Positions 21,816-31,081 of a stretch of 64,000 bases of DNA are shown in pieces. The first letter of the stretch is position 1. Every line of letters starts with the position of its first letter. Location of the stretch: contig NZ_LFYT02000020.1 of the NCBI RefSeq assembly GCF_001270065.2, forward strand, positions 1 through 64,000, in the 5' to 3' direction. The notes below the pieces were generated by a model. It was not told where the DNA came from. It saw only the letters and a list, made by a program, of their open reading frames with translations, and did not search any database. The translations under genes were made by a program, and so were the position numbers. The DNA comes from Limnohabitans planktonicus II-D5 (GTDB taxonomy: Bacteria > Pseudomonadota > Gammaproteobacteria > Burkholderiales > Burkholderiaceae_C).

Positions 21816-22414
21816 GTCGCACAGGCATTTCACAAGTGGTCATAGACAAAATGACACTGTCACTGCCACTGATCGTCCTGGGCTTGCTGGCCATGGGCAG
21901 TTGGTGGCTGGTACGGAGCATGCCCGAACTGCTGAGCGCCACAACTACCAGTACCGTTCGCCAAGAGCCCGACTACACCCTTGAGAATTTTTCACTCAGG
22001 GCTTTCGATGCTACGGGTCGCATGACCCATGAATTACACGGTGAACAAGCCAAGCATTACCCGGCCAGCGACGAGCTTTACATTCAGAACGTGCGGGTAG
22101 TCTCTATCAGCGAGACCGGCTCCAGAATCAATGCACAGGCCATGCAAGGCATCGCTACCGGCGATGGGAAGCAAGTCACACTCATTGGAGAGGCTCAAGC
22201 CATACGCCCTGCATTGGGCGAATTGCCGCGCCTTGAACTTCATGGTGAGCGCTTGCTGGCTCTGGTCGAGGAGCACCAACTTCTGTCATCCGATCCGGTC
22301 AAAATCATTCGCGATCAGGATGTCTTCACGGGTAACAGCATGAACTTCAACAGCGACAGCGGCGCATACATCCTGCAAGGGCGTGTACGTGGCGTTTTGG
22401 CACCTCAACCCTGA
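21812..22414 (+). CDS. lptC: LPS export protein LptC
   Basis: A bitopic inner-membrane protein that hands LPS from the LptBFG transporter to LptA. The 200-residue protein has one N-terminal membrane segment (LPLIVLGLLAMGSWWLV) and a beta-jellyroll periplasmic domain (about 60-195) of the LptC family. In related genomes lptA and lptB normally follow; here a MITE-like element and then an unrelated gene follow instead. Confidence 0.92.
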   Translation: MSRTGISQVVIDKMTLSLPLIVLGLLAMGSWWLVRSMPELLSATTTSTVRQEPDYTLENFSLRAFDATGRMTHELHGEQAKHYPASDELYIQNVRVVSISETGSRINAQAMQGIATGDGKQVTLIGEAQAIRPALGELPRLELHGERLLALVEEHQLLSSDPVKIIRDQDVFTGNSMNFNSDSGAYILQGRVRGVLAPQP

Positions 22415-22442
22415 AGCCTCAACGCGCCGGAATTTTGGACTA

Positions 22443-22614
22443 TTGAATCGGCCCGATGAAGTGTGAACCGTGTGTTGCCAGCTGGGAAGATTTTGCGGGA
22501 GCTTGCCAGCCAAGCGAAAAGCCTGTGGTCCACAAGCGTCTGATCGCCAGCAGGGCTAGCTCCCACAGGGTGCAAGATTGAAGTCATTCTGCAGACTTCA
22601 TAGGGCCGGATCAA
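22443..22614. mobile_element. MITE-like element, copy 2 (hairpin core type B, inverted relative to copy 1)
   Basis: The ends TTGAATCGGCCCGATGAAGT and the complement of TTGATCCGGCCCTATGAAGT form terminal inverted repeats. The interior carries GGGAGCTTGCC..GCTAGCTCCCAC arms and matches 487-657 in reverse complement over nearly its whole length. It sits immediately after lptC. Confidence 0.75.
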
Positions 22615-22712
22615 TAACAAGACCCGCAGAACCTGTCTTGACTGCTCAGTGGTCGATGGTCGGTGGTCGAAGTCCCCTGCAAATGCTTGCTCAGGCCGAG
22701 CATTCGTAAACA

Positions 22713-22749
22713 CCACACAAACAACAAAGCCCTGCTCTGCAGGGCTTTG
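22713..22749 (-). terminator. Intrinsic terminator of the RNA-binding protein gene
   Basis: A 10-bp perfect stem CAAAGCCCTG / CAGGGCTTTG with a 5-base loop is followed on the minus strand by TTGTTTGTGTGG. It lies about 45 bp downstream of the gene's stop. Confidence 0.75.
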
Positions 22750-22793
22750 CATGAGACGCAAGGGCTGATGTTCAGATCAGCCGAAAACGTGAA

Positions 22794-23309
22794 TCAATAA
22801 CCGCCGCCGTAGCCGCCACCGCCGCCTTCGCGACGACCGCCGCCGCTACCGCCGCGAGGGCCAGCACCGTAGGGGCTGCGGAAACCACCGCCACCACCTT
22901 CACGGCCACCACCACCGCCACCGCCGCCGTAACCACCGCCGCCGCCTTCACGACCGCCGCCGTAACCGCCGCCACCGCCGCCTTCACGACGACCGCCGCC
23001 GTAACCGCCGCCGCCGCCGCCACCACCGAAGCCACCGCCACCAGTACGTGGTGGACGTGCCTCCATGGGACGGGCTTCGTTCACAACGACGTTACGGCCG
23101 CCCAAAGGCTGACCGTTCATGCCGTTGATCGCAGCTTGGGCTTCGTCGTCGCTGGCCATTTCCACAAAACCAAAGCCTTTGGAACGGCCAGTGTCGCGCT
23201 CCATCATGACTTTGGCGCTGGTCACAGCACCGAATTCACCGAAAGCTTGTTCCAGATCGCCGTCGCGAACCGAGTAAGGCAGGTTGCCGACGTAAAGTTT
23301 GTTGCCCAT
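22794..23309 (-). CDS. RNA-binding protein with one RRM and a glycine-rich tail
   Basis: A 171-residue protein. Residues 1-80 form one RNA recognition motif with RNP2 LYVGNLPY and RNP1 KGFGFVEM. Residues 85-171 are a Gly/Arg/Tyr-rich low-complexity tail (GGGGYGGG and GGRREGGG repeats). This architecture resembles cyanobacterial and proteobacterial cold-induced RNA-binding proteins. The 5' leader is long (over 150 bp to the next gene), which could allow RNA-level regulation. The tail is prone to length change through its GGC/GGT repeats. Confidence 0.93.
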   Translation of the reverse strand: MGNKLYVGNLPYSVRDGDLEQAFGEFGAVTSAKVMMERDTGRSKGFGFVEMASDDEAQAAINGMNGQPLGGRNVVVNEARPMEARPPRTGGGGFGGGGGGGGYGGGRREGGGGGGYGGGREGGGGGYGGGGGGGGREGGGGGFRSPYGAGPRGGSGGGRREGGGGGYGGGY

Positions 23310-23537
23310 GAAAGGGACTCCTCAAAACACAGAGATAAAAGCGATGGAGCTCCGAAAGCGCATTCAACAAACCTGAAAACATCGGAAGGGAAGCGAAACT
23401 GACCTGGTCACCGCGAACATTGCGCTGCCATTTTTCTACAGCAGCACTCGGCCATTATGCGCCATAAACACAATAAAGTTGCAAGGGCTATCCCTGCAAG
23501 GCGCACAGGTGTTGGCTTGGACACACAAATATGCGGC

Positions 23538-24740
23538 TCACCAACTCACTTCACGGTCTGGCGTAGCACTGATTTTGTGCACGGTCAAATCTGCGCCGTC
23601 ATATTCTTCTTCGGGGCTGAGCTTCAGCCCCAAAGTCAGTTTGAGCAAGCCATACACAGCCAAGCCTGCCAGCAGGGCCCACACCACACCCATGGCGGTG
23701 CCAATCACTTGAGCCGTCAGATTGACACCGCCCAAACCGCCCATGGCCTTGAGGCCAAAGATGCCAGCGGCAATGCCACCCCAAGCACCACACAAACCAT
23801 GCAAAGGCCAAACACCCAGCACGTCGTCAATTTTCCATATGTTTTGTGTCCAGGTGAACATCACAACAAACAAGCCACCTGCAACAGCGCCTACCGCCAA
23901 CGCACCAAAAGGGTGCATCAAGTCAGATCCTGCACACACAGCGACCAGACCCGCCAAAGGGCCGTTGTGGACGAAACCGGGGTCGTTTTTTCCCAACAAA
24001 AGGGCCATCAGTGTGCCGCCGACCATGGCCATGAGGGAGTTGACCGCCACCAGACCGGATATTTTGTCCAGCGTTTGAGCGCTCATCACATTGAAGCCAA
24101 ACCAGCCGACGATCAAAATCCAGGCACCCAGCGCCAGGAAAGGGATGCTCGATGGGGGGTGGGCTGACACCTGGCCGTCTTTGCGGTAACGGTTGTAACG
24201 CGCACCCAGCAAGATCACGGCAGGCAGCGCAATCCAGCCGCCCATGGCGTGGACTACCACCGAGCCAGCAAAGTCATGGAACTCGTCACCCGTGACGGCT
24301 TTGATCCAGGCTTGCACGCCAAAGTGCTGGTTCCAGACAATGCCCTCAAAGAAAGGGTAGACAAAGCCCACGATGACTGCCGTGGCAATCAACTGCGGCC
24401 AGAACTTGGCCCGCTCGGCAATGCCGCCCGAAATGATGGCGGGAATGGCGGCGGCAAAGGTCAGCAAAAAGAAGAACTTGACCAGGTCATAGCCATTTTT
24501 GGCCGCCAATTGTTCAGCGCCAACAAAAAATCCCGTACCGTAGGCCACGCTGTAACCAACCACAAAATACATCACGGTGGACACAGAGAAATCCACCAAG
24601 ATTTTCACCAGCGCATTGACCTGGTTCTTTTTGCGGACCGTGCCCAGCTCCAGAAAAGCAAAACCGGCGTGCATGGCCAACACCATGATGCCGCCCAACA
24701 AAATAAATAGCGCATCTGCGCCCTGTTTCAGTGCATCCAT
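23538..24740 (-). CDS. amtB: Ammonium transporter
   Basis: A trimeric inner-membrane channel that conducts NH3/NH4+. The ~400-residue protein has about 11 membrane segments. The twin pore histidines are visible in VVVHAMGGW and WPLHGLCGAWGG. Start M3 (MDALKQGADALF) is preferred over the ATG six bases upstream because GAGAG is then well spaced. There is no recognisable extra signal peptide and no glnK upstream, unlike many amtB loci. Palindromic TTGGTGCACC sites lie upstream. Confidence 0.95.
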   Translation of the reverse strand: MDALKQGADALFILLGGIMVLAMHAGFAFLELGTVRKKNQVNALVKILVDFSVSTVMYFVVGYSVAYGTGFFVGAEQLAAKNGYDLVKFFFLLTFAAAIPAIISGGIAERAKFWPQLIATAVIVGFVYPFFEGIVWNQHFGVQAWIKAVTGDEFHDFAGSVVVHAMGGWIALPAVILLGARYNRYRKDGQVSAHPPSSIPFLALGAWILIVGWFGFNVMSAQTLDKISGLVAVNSLMAMVGGTLMALLLGKNDPGFVHNGPLAGLVAVCAGSDLMHPFGALAVGAVAGGLFVVMFTWTQNIWKIDDVLGVWPLHGLCGAWGGIAAGIFGLKAMGGLGGVNLTAQVIGTAMGVVWALLAGLAVYGLLKLTLGLKLSPEEEYDGADLTVHKISATPDREVSW

Positions 24741-24769
24741 AACCATCTCTCAAGAATTTTTGATTTGAA

Positions 24770-24807
24770 TTGGTGCATCAGGAGCTCAAAACCCCTTGGT
24801 GCACCAA
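24770..24807. promoter_or_regulatory. Paired TTGGTGCA sites upstream of amtB
   Basis: A perfect 12-bp palindrome TTGGTGCACCAA at 24796-24807 and a direct partial copy TTGGTGCATC at 24770-24779 lie 30-70 bp upstream of amtB. The half-site TGGTGCA matches the NtrC recognition half-site, but the arrangement differs from the usual TGCACCA-N5-TGGTGCA, and no clear -24/-12 sigma-54 promoter was found. Confidence 0.4.
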
Positions 24808-24892
24808 ACTTAAGCAAGATGTAGGCCCAAATTAATGCATGTCATATGCGGTGGCGAGTCTGGGCCGTTTGCACAGTGAGGCGTCTTCCTGT

Positions 24893-24930
24893 TTATGGAT
24901 TCGGTCCTGTGAAGTTTTCAATGCTCAAAG
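24893..24930. repeat. Solo MITE terminal repeat
   Basis: GATTCGGTCCTGTGAAGTTT and the following TCAATGCTCAAAGA match one terminus of the MITE family (compare 53481 and the complement at 59145-59168). No second end or hairpin core follows. The rest of the 24747-25229 gap contains only weak short reading frames and a terminator. Confidence 0.55.
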
Positions 24931-25168
24931 ACGTTATCCATGGGATTGATCAAGCCTGCCGATGAAAAAACAATTCGGCTCGACATCCAGAAAATGTTGA
25001 CAGCTGAAGAAATGTTCATAAACAATCATTTTGTGTTCACAAAAGCCGCCATTGCCACCAACTTTGCACAACTGCTGCAAATGGGCACATCTATGTGCGC
25101 GCTGACTCTGTGCAGCCGACGATGGCGGCCCTTGTGACACCCCGGCAGTGACCCACTGCCACCCCTCC

Positions 25169-25197
25169 AAGGCCCGCTCACCCAGCGGGCCTTTTTG
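25169..25197 (+). terminator. Intrinsic terminator upstream of the acetyltransferase gene
   Basis: AAGGCCCGCT / AGCGGGCCTT stem, four-base loop, then TTTTTG. It points rightward but no recognised gene ends here, so it may terminate a small RNA or a 65-codon reading frame of doubtful reality at 24940-25137. Confidence 0.75.
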
Positions 25198-25229
25198 TTT
25201 GTGCGATCCACCACCCACAGGAGCCTTTC

Positions 25230-25754
25230 ATGACCGCGTCCCCGATCACCCTCCGAAGCGTTCAGCTGCAAGACGCCGCTGTCATCGCCACATTAATGTC
25301 CGACCCCGAGGTCTTTAGCAACTCGCTGTCAGGTCCTTATGCCAATGAAGAGGACTGGGCCAAACGGCTGAGCACACCTCAAACAGGCAGCAGTTTGAGA
25401 CTGGTCGCGATACAAGCCGAGCAGGTCGTGGGGCTGGCCAACCTGCACGACATGGGGCGTGTGCGGCGCAGCCACGCTGTCGGTCTGGCCATAGCGGTCG
25501 CCAAACACGCCCAAGGCCAGGGGGTTGGCTCCGCCCTGATGCGTGGATTGACGGATTACGCCGACCAATGGGGACACATCCTGCGCACCGAGCTGACGGT
25601 GTTTGCCGACAATGCCCGGGCCATTGCGCTGTATGAGCGCTTTGGCTTTGAACATGAAGGACGGCACAAGGGTTATGCCTTGCGCAACGGCCAATACAGC
25701 GATGTGTTGTGCATGGCCCGCTGGCACCCCAAGCCGCATGGTCTGCACCCCTAA
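25230..25754 (+). CDS. GNAT family N-acetyltransferase
   Basis: A 174-residue single-domain acetyltransferase. The acetyl-CoA loop is seen as KHAQGQGVGSALMRGL (Q/R-x-x-G-x-G/A; about residues 91-106), followed by NARAIALYERFGFEHEGRHKGY near 129-150, as in the RimJ/RimL/PhnO-like group. The start MTASPITLRSVQ is preceded by CAGGAG. Substrate unknown. Confidence 0.88.
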   Translation: MTASPITLRSVQLQDAAVIATLMSDPEVFSNSLSGPYANEEDWAKRLSTPQTGSSLRLVAIQAEQVVGLANLHDMGRVRRSHAVGLAIAVAKHAQGQGVGSALMRGLTDYADQWGHILRTELTVFADNARAIALYERFGFEHEGRHKGYALRNGQYSDVLCMARWHPKPHGLHP

Positions 25755-25871
25755 ACCCATGCGGCCATGCCCCGGCAGAGATGGAGCCCAACAGGCCGGG
25801 GGACGCAGCCCTCCCGTAAGATCAGGCTCTTTTGATTTTGAGGCGGGCTGGTCGCCCGCTGTTTGTGCTGT

Positions 25872-26429
25872 ATGGAAGCTTTCCTCGTCTCTACCGGCAT
25901 CGTGGCCCTGGCCGAAATGGGTGACAAAACCCAGCTTTTGTCACTCGTGCTGGCCGCCCGTTTTCGCAAACCCTGGCCCATCGTGCTGGGCATTTTGGTG
26001 GCCACTTTGGCCAACCATGGCCTGGCCGGGGCGGTCGGCAGCTGGGTGACCACCGTGATGGGGCCCGATGTGCTGCGCTGGGTGCTGGGCGCGTCCTTCA
26101 TCGCCATGGCCGTGTGGATGCTGATTCCCGACAAATTTGACGAAGATGACGTCAAAGATGCACCCCGCATGGGCGTTTTCCTGACCACCGTGGTCGCTTT
26201 CTTTTTGGCCGAGATGGGTGACAAAACCCAAATTGCCACCGTGATGCTGGCCGCCCAATACCAGGCATGGTTCATGGTGGTGACGGGCACCACGCTGGGC
26301 ATGATGCTGGCCAATGCCCCTGTGGTGTGGCTGGGCGAAGCCATCACCCGGCGCGTGCCGCTGCGCCTGGTGCACCTGATCTCGGCGGGCATCTTCACCG
26401 TGCTGGGCGTGATCGTATTGCTCAGCTGA
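25872..26429 (+). CDS. TMEM165/GDT1 family cation exporter (UPF0016)
   Basis: A 185-residue membrane protein with two copies of the signature EMGDKTQ, at about residues 15-21 and 115-121, each at the start of a three-helix repeat. Characterised bacterial members export Mn2+ and eukaryotic ones move Mn2+/Ca2+ against protons. ATG 25872 is used instead of the TTG nine bases upstream. It is convergent with rsmA, 38 bp away. Confidence 0.92.
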   Translation: MEAFLVSTGIVALAEMGDKTQLLSLVLAARFRKPWPIVLGILVATLANHGLAGAVGSWVTTVMGPDVLRWVLGASFIAMAVWMLIPDKFDEDDVKDAPRMGVFLTTVVAFFLAEMGDKTQIATVMLAAQYQAWFMVVTGTTLGMMLANAPVVWLGEAITRRVPLRLVHLISAGIFTVLGVIVLLS

Positions 26430-26467
26430 GCGACTGCGGGCGCGTTGCTCAAGCAAGCGCCCGGTTG

Positions 26468-27241
26468 TCACACCGCCTGGGCCAGCGCCACAAACTCCGC
26501 GACAGGCACCTCTTCGGCGCGACGCTGCACATCGAATTCGCCGCCAAATCCTTTTTCATCCAGCCATTTGCCCAGGGTATTGCGCAAAATCTTTCGCCGC
26601 TGGCTGAAAGCGACTTGCACCAGGGTTTCCAACGTTCTGACATCGACCACAGGAGGCTTGGCCAGGGGCAACATGCGCACCACGGCACTGTCCACACGCG
26701 GGGGTGGGTCAAAGCTTTCTGGCGGCACGAACAGCACATTGTCCATGTCGTAGCGCCACTGCAGCATGACCGACAAACGGCTGTAATCAGACGTGCAGGG
26801 CTTGGCCACCATGCGGTCAATGACTTCTTTTTGCAACATGAAGTGCTGGTCTTCAATCACCTCCACATGCGCCAACAAATGAAACAAGATGGGCGTGGAG
26901 ATGTTGTAGGGCAGATTGCCCACCACCCGAATGCGCTGCGGCAAGTCGGCGCTTTGTTGCATCTGTGCGGCCAAAGCCGTGAAATCGACCTTCAACACGT
27001 CCGACTCCACCACCGAAAGATGCGGGTGTTCGCGCAATCGCACCGCCAGATCACGGTCAAGCTCAACCACCGTCAGATGGCCCAGCCGCTCGACCAAGGG
27101 CTGGGTCAGTGCGGCCAGGCCCGGGCCGATCTCGACCATGGGTTGTCCGGCTTGCGGGGCAATGGCATCAACGATGGCATCAATGATGCCGCCGTCGGTC
27201 AAAAAGTGTTGTCCGAAGCGTTTTCGCGCAATGTGCTTCAT
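26468..27241 (-). CDS. rsmA: 16S rRNA dimethyladenosine transferase RsmA (KsgA)
   Basis: Dimethylates A1518 and A1519 of 16S rRNA late in 30S assembly. The 257-residue protein starts [14 protein letters not shown] and has SAM motif [11 protein letters not shown] (about residue 42) and the catalytic NLPYNIS motif (about 110). The longer upstream frame lies within surA. Its ATG overlaps the surA stop (ATGA), so it is translated as part of lptD-surA-rsmA. Confidence 0.96.
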   Translation of the reverse strand: MKHIARKRFGQHFLTDGGIIDAIVDAIAPQAGQPMVEIGPGLAALTQPLVERLGHLTVVELDRDLAVRLREHPHLSVVESDVLKVDFTALAAQMQQSADLPQRIRVVGNLPYNISTPILFHLLAHVEVIEDQHFMLQKEVIDRMVAKPCTSDYSRLSVMLQWRYDMDNVLFVPPESFDPPPRVDSAVVRMLPLAKPPVVDVRTLETLVQVAFSQRRKILRNTLGKWLDEKGFGGEFDVQRRAEEVPVAEFVALAQAV

Positions 27242-28578
27242 TGCGCGGGCTCGCGCATCTCGACGTAGGCACGCCCTCGCACATCTTCCACCCAAGCTGC
27301 GTAGGCCTCTTCCAGCTTTTTCTCGCGCAGGGCATTGCGCGCGAAGCTGCGCTGGTCCTGCTCGCTCATGGGCGCATTGCGGCGATCCGTCACCTCGATC
27401 AAATGAACCCCGAAACGCGACACCAAAGGCTCACCGACTTGACCGGGACGCAAGCTGTTCATGACTTGCTCGAACTCCGGCACAAACATGCCTGCGTTCG
27501 CCCACCCCAGATCGCCCCCTTGCTGGGCGCTGCCGTCTTGCGAGAGCTGGCGGGCCAACGCTGCAAAATCGGCTTTGCCCGACACAATGCTCTGCCTAAC
27601 CTCACTCAAACGGGCCACAGCCTGCGCCTGCGACATCTGGGCAGAAGGCCGCAGCAAAATGTGGCGAGCACGCGTCTGTGTGGCCATCAGAGTGGCCGGG
27701 CCTTGACGCCGCTCCATCAGTTTGAGGATGTGAAAACCAGCACCGGAGCGCACCACATCCGATGTCATGCCGACCTGAAGCTTGCGTGTGGCTTCTACAA
27801 ACAGTTCAGGGTAGCGCTCTGCGGGTCGCAAGCCCATTACGCCGCCATTGGCACCACGGTCGCTGGCTTGGGAAAAGCTTTTGGCCAGCTCGGCAAAGTT
27901 GTCCCCACTTCGGGCACGCCGTGCCACCACGGTCGCCTTCTCGGACAAGACCTTGATCTGCGCCTCGCTGGAGTTTTCAGGCACTTCAATCAAGATCATG
28001 GCCAGATTCAGGTCCACCTGCCCTTGTGCGCCCTGGTCTTTCAGAAGCTCTCGCAGGTGCTGCTCCACCTCCAGATCGCTCACCCGAATGCGACCTTCAA
28101 CATCGCGCTCCCGAACGCGGGAAATCATCAGCTGTTGACGCAATTGCTCTCGGTAGCTGGCCACACTCATGCCGTCTTGTACCAGCCGCTTGCGAAATTC
28201 ATCGCGCGTGAGCTGGTTGCTGCTGGCCACATTCATTTCTGCCTGGTCCAGCGCTTCGTCGTCGATCCTGATGCCGCTTTCGCGGGCCTGTTGGACTTGC
28301 GCTTTTTGGTTGATCAATTGCTCCAGCGCCAAGCGGGCGATGTCCTCGGCACTGGTTTTTTGCCCCTGGGCTGCGGCCTCTTTGATCATGCGCTGGCGCA
28401 ATGCCTGCACTTCCTGGTTGGTGATGGGTTCTGAATTGACCACCGCCACAATGAAGTCGGCTTGCCGAACGGCGGTAGCGGGCGCTTGAGCCCAGGCGCC
28501 GGAGAGCCCCAACAAACTGGAAAGCCCGAATGCGCCGACCAGGCAGGCCGAACGGGCAGAGAAAAAACGATCATTCAT
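27238..28578 (-). CDS. surA: Periplasmic chaperone / peptidyl-prolyl isomerase SurA
   Basis: Chaperones unfolded outer-membrane proteins, including LptD, across the periplasm. The start is placed at [12 protein letters not shown], giving a signal peptide cleaved near GAWAQA. The 446-residue protein has an N-terminal SurA domain followed by two parvulin PPIC domains (about 175-275 and 295-395, the second opening with ARHILLR). The ATG overlaps the lptD stop (ATGAATGA), which favours coupled synthesis with its main client. Confidence 0.95.
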   Translation of the reverse strand: MNDRFFSARSACLVGAFGLSSLLGLSGAWAQAPATAVRQADFIVAVVNSEPITNQEVQALRQRMIKEAAAQGQKTSAEDIARLALEQLINQKAQVQQARESGIRIDDEALDQAEMNVASSNQLTRDEFRKRLVQDGMSVASYREQLRQQLMISRVRERDVEGRIRVSDLEVEQHLRELLKDQGAQGQVDLNLAMILIEVPENSSEAQIKVLSEKATVVARRARSGDNFAELAKSFSQASDRGANGGVMGLRPAERYPELFVEATRKLQVGMTSDVVRSGAGFHILKLMERRQGPATLMATQTRARHILLRPSAQMSQAQAVARLSEVRQSIVSGKADFAALARQLSQDGSAQQGGDLGWANAGMFVPEFEQVMNSLRPGQVGEPLVSRFGVHLIEVTDRRNAPMSEQDQRSFARNALREKKLEEAYAAWVEDVRGRAYVEMREPAQ

Positions 28579-31000
28579 AGTGCTGAAATCGACTGGGTTG
28601 AACGGTGCTGTCACGCAAAAATTGGTAACGCGGAATATTGGTTTTGAGTGCCTGCAATGGACTGGAGCCCACACTGGCCAGCCCCACAAACTCGATCTGG
28701 AACAACAAGCGGCTGGTGGCCGAAGTCACGGTGCTTTGCAGCCGCTCCAAGGCGATGCGGCCCAGCCAGCAGCCCGCATCGTATTCGAGACCCATCAGCG
28801 AGTCCACGACACGGTTTTCTTTCAAACTGAAATTGAGCCGCCCGACAGAGTACCAGCGGTCAGGCCCCAGGCCCTGACCGGCAGTGCGCGTCCAAGCCGA
28901 TTCGGCTTGCCGGTCAGAGCGCCCAAGCAAATCACTCAGGGGCCACTGCCAGCCTACATCGAGCATCTCGGTGGATGGCGTCAACTGGTTGTTCAGGCGA
29001 TAGGCCGCATTGAACACGCGGTAAGGGCTGGGGGTGTAACGCGCTTGCAACGTGGTGCGGCTGATCTGGTCAGTCTGGCTGTTGACCTGAATGGTTGAAT
29101 CAAATGCCCAGCGGTCATCCCAGCGAATACCTGCACCCAGCAAAAGATCACTCAGGCCGCTGGCAGCAGCAGCCTGGCCCGGCAACACCACCTGTTGACT
29201 TGCAAAGCGGATGCGTTGGGCCATGCCCACACGCAACATCTCTGCGCCCGTGCTGGCATCAAAGAATCGGCTGTTCACGCCCAAGGTGACCGCATCGGTG
29301 TCCACCAAACGATCCTGGCCCACATAGGGGTTTTCGCTGTAAATGGTGGACAAATTGAAGTCCGCAGGACCGCTGTCATAGACCGGCAGCTGGCTTTGCT
29401 GGCGGTAGGGGGTGCGGGCATAAAAGGCCCTCGGCTCCAAAGTCTGCACCACATCGCGGCCAAACCACTGGGTTTCGCGCTCGAACACCAGGCCCGAATC
29501 CACACTGAAAGTGGGCAATACCCGGTTGACGGAGGTCGCGCCATCGTCCAGCGCACGGTCCATTTGATAGCGCGTGGCATGCAACTGTATTTTGGGCGTG
29601 ACAAAACCCCAGGGCCTGATCCACGGGCGGCTGACCTGGGCTTGCACATAACTGCGTTCGCCATTGCGCAAGCTGGCCAATGTGGCAGCGCTCACATTCG
29701 GCATGCGGGAATAATCGGCCTCAAACCGAGTGGTGTCGCCCACCACGGACCAGTCCAAACCCTCTGGATTCCACTGGCCATAGCGCATGGTGATTTGAGG
29801 CGCGCGGTCGTAAGGCGGGGTAATGGCCGAGCTCACATCCTGCAGGGTTTGCCAGCGCTGCACCATGGCGCTCATGCTGAAATTGCCCCGCCCCCAGGAC
29901 AAAACACCCGTGGACGGCAGCAAGCGCTGCTTGAGCGCCAGACCGGCACGAGAAAAATCGCGCCAATAGTTGTCATCACTCACGCGGTTAAGGGTCAAAC
30001 CCAGGCCCACTCGCCCCACCCCATCAATACCCGTCTCAATGGAGCCGCTGTGCTGAGTGCTCAAGCCCCAGCGATTGGTTTGTCGCAATTTGTCCGTCGG
30101 CATCAGGTTCAGCCTGACCTGCCCTCGGTAATCCGGCTCCAGATAGCGGAACTCACTGTCTGCGGCCACCCCCCGATTGCTCATGATCTCGGTGGTGACC
30201 GTCAGATCGCGGTTGGGCGCCAGGTCCATGTAGTAGGGTTGTGAAATCAGCACCCCACTGGTGGTGTCCACGCCCACCAAAGCCGGCAGCAGACCCGACT
30301 GCCGCCCCGATGTCAGCGGGAAACTGACCACGGGTGAGGCCAGAATCGGCACCCCCTGAAAGCGCAGCTGCACGTTTTCGGCGCGGGCGCGCTGCTCCTC
30401 TTCGTCAATCGTCATCTGCGTGGACTTGAGCACCCAATCGGGCAACCACTCCGGGCCAGGAATGCGGCGGCAAGTGGTGTAAGTGGCTTGGCGCACGATG
30501 GCCCGCTTGTCATCGACGAACTCCACCTCTGAAGCTGTGCCATAGCCGCCTGTGCCATAAAGCTCGAAATCGGGTTTTTCAAACTTGCCCTTGAAACTGT
30601 CCATTTGCAGCGTCAAGCGCGGCCCGACAAACAAACTGCCGTCGCGGCTCACGCGCACCTGGCCTGTGGCCTGCACCACGTCCTGTGTCTGGTCGTAATC
30701 CAGTCTGTTCGCTTGCACACTCAAGCCGGGGCGCCGGATCATCGCCTGGCCAAGAATCTGCATGTCCATGTCTGGACGGGCGGTCACCTGCTCGCCGCCC
30801 AGAAACACAGCCCCCTCGCTTTGCTGGCGACTGGAAATCTTTTCCTCCAGCATCGGGCTGGTGCGCAAAATCAAACCCTGGGCCTGCGCCTGAACGGCCC
30901 CTGCATCCAGCGCCAACAACACAGCCACCACCACGGCACGCAAGGCGCAGGGGGATTGAAGAGCAAGCGGCAAAGAATTCAAGGCCAAACGTTGGGTCAC
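28571..31000 (-). CDS. lptD: LPS-assembly outer-membrane protein LptD
   Basis: The outer-membrane barrel that, plugged by LptE, places LPS in the outer leaflet. 809 residues: an N-terminal signal region (cleavage near AVQAQA, residue 40), an LptA-like OstA jellyroll (about 65-200; VTARPDMDMQ, VVQATGQVRVSRDG) and a large C-terminal beta-barrel with alternating aromatic strands. It heads the lptD-surA-rsmA operon and is divergent from amgK across 81 bp. Confidence 0.95.
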   Translation of the reverse strand: MTQRLALNSLPLALQSPCALRAVVVAVLLALDAGAVQAQAQGLILRTSPMLEEKISSRQQSEGAVFLGGEQVTARPDMDMQILGQAMIRRPGLSVQANRLDYDQTQDVVQATGQVRVSRDGSLFVGPRLTLQMDSFKGKFEKPDFELYGTGGYGTASEVEFVDDKRAIVRQATYTTCRRIPGPEWLPDWVLKSTQMTIDEEEQRARAENVQLRFQGVPILASPVVSFPLTSGRQSGLLPALVGVDTTSGVLISQPYYMDLAPNRDLTVTTEIMSNRGVAADSEFRYLEPDYRGQVRLNLMPTDKLRQTNRWGLSTQHSGSIETGIDGVGRVGLGLTLNRVSDDNYWRDFSRAGLALKQRLLPSTGVLSWGRGNFSMSAMVQRWQTLQDVSSAITPPYDRAPQITMRYGQWNPEGLDWSVVGDTTRFEADYSRMPNVSAATLASLRNGERSYVQAQVSRPWIRPWGFVTPKIQLHATRYQMDRALDDGATSVNRVLPTFSVDSGLVFERETQWFGRDVVQTLEPRAFYARTPYRQQSQLPVYDSGPADFNLSTIYSENPYVGQDRLVDTDAVTLGVNSRFFDASTGAEMLRVGMAQRIRFASQQVVLPGQAAAASGLSDLLLGAGIRWDDRWAFDSTIQVNSQTDQISRTTLQARYTPSPYRVFNAAYRLNNQLTPSTEMLDVGWQWPLSDLLGRSDRQAESAWTRTAGQGLGPDRWYSVGRLNFSLKENRVVDSLMGLEYDAGCWLGRIALERLQSTVTSATSRLLFQIEFVGLASVGSSPLQALKTNIPRYQFLRDSTVQPSRFQHYE

Positions 31001-31081
31001 AAATGGGGGAGAAGTTCGGAGATCGGCGCGTCAGGAGACTCAAGAGAGCGTGCAAACAGGCTTTGTAAAATGCGATTATCC

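Noticed and set aside
24940-25137. 65-codon frame between amtB and the acetyltransferase gene
   Set aside because: No ribosome binding site or family resemblance was seen, and the composition is irregular; kept only as a possible small RNA region.
25755-25871. Possible yybP-ykoY manganese riboswitch upstream of the Gdt1-type exporter
   Set aside because: Such exporters often carry one, but I could not find the conserved internal loops; only a GC-rich stretch is visible. A covariance-model search would settle it.
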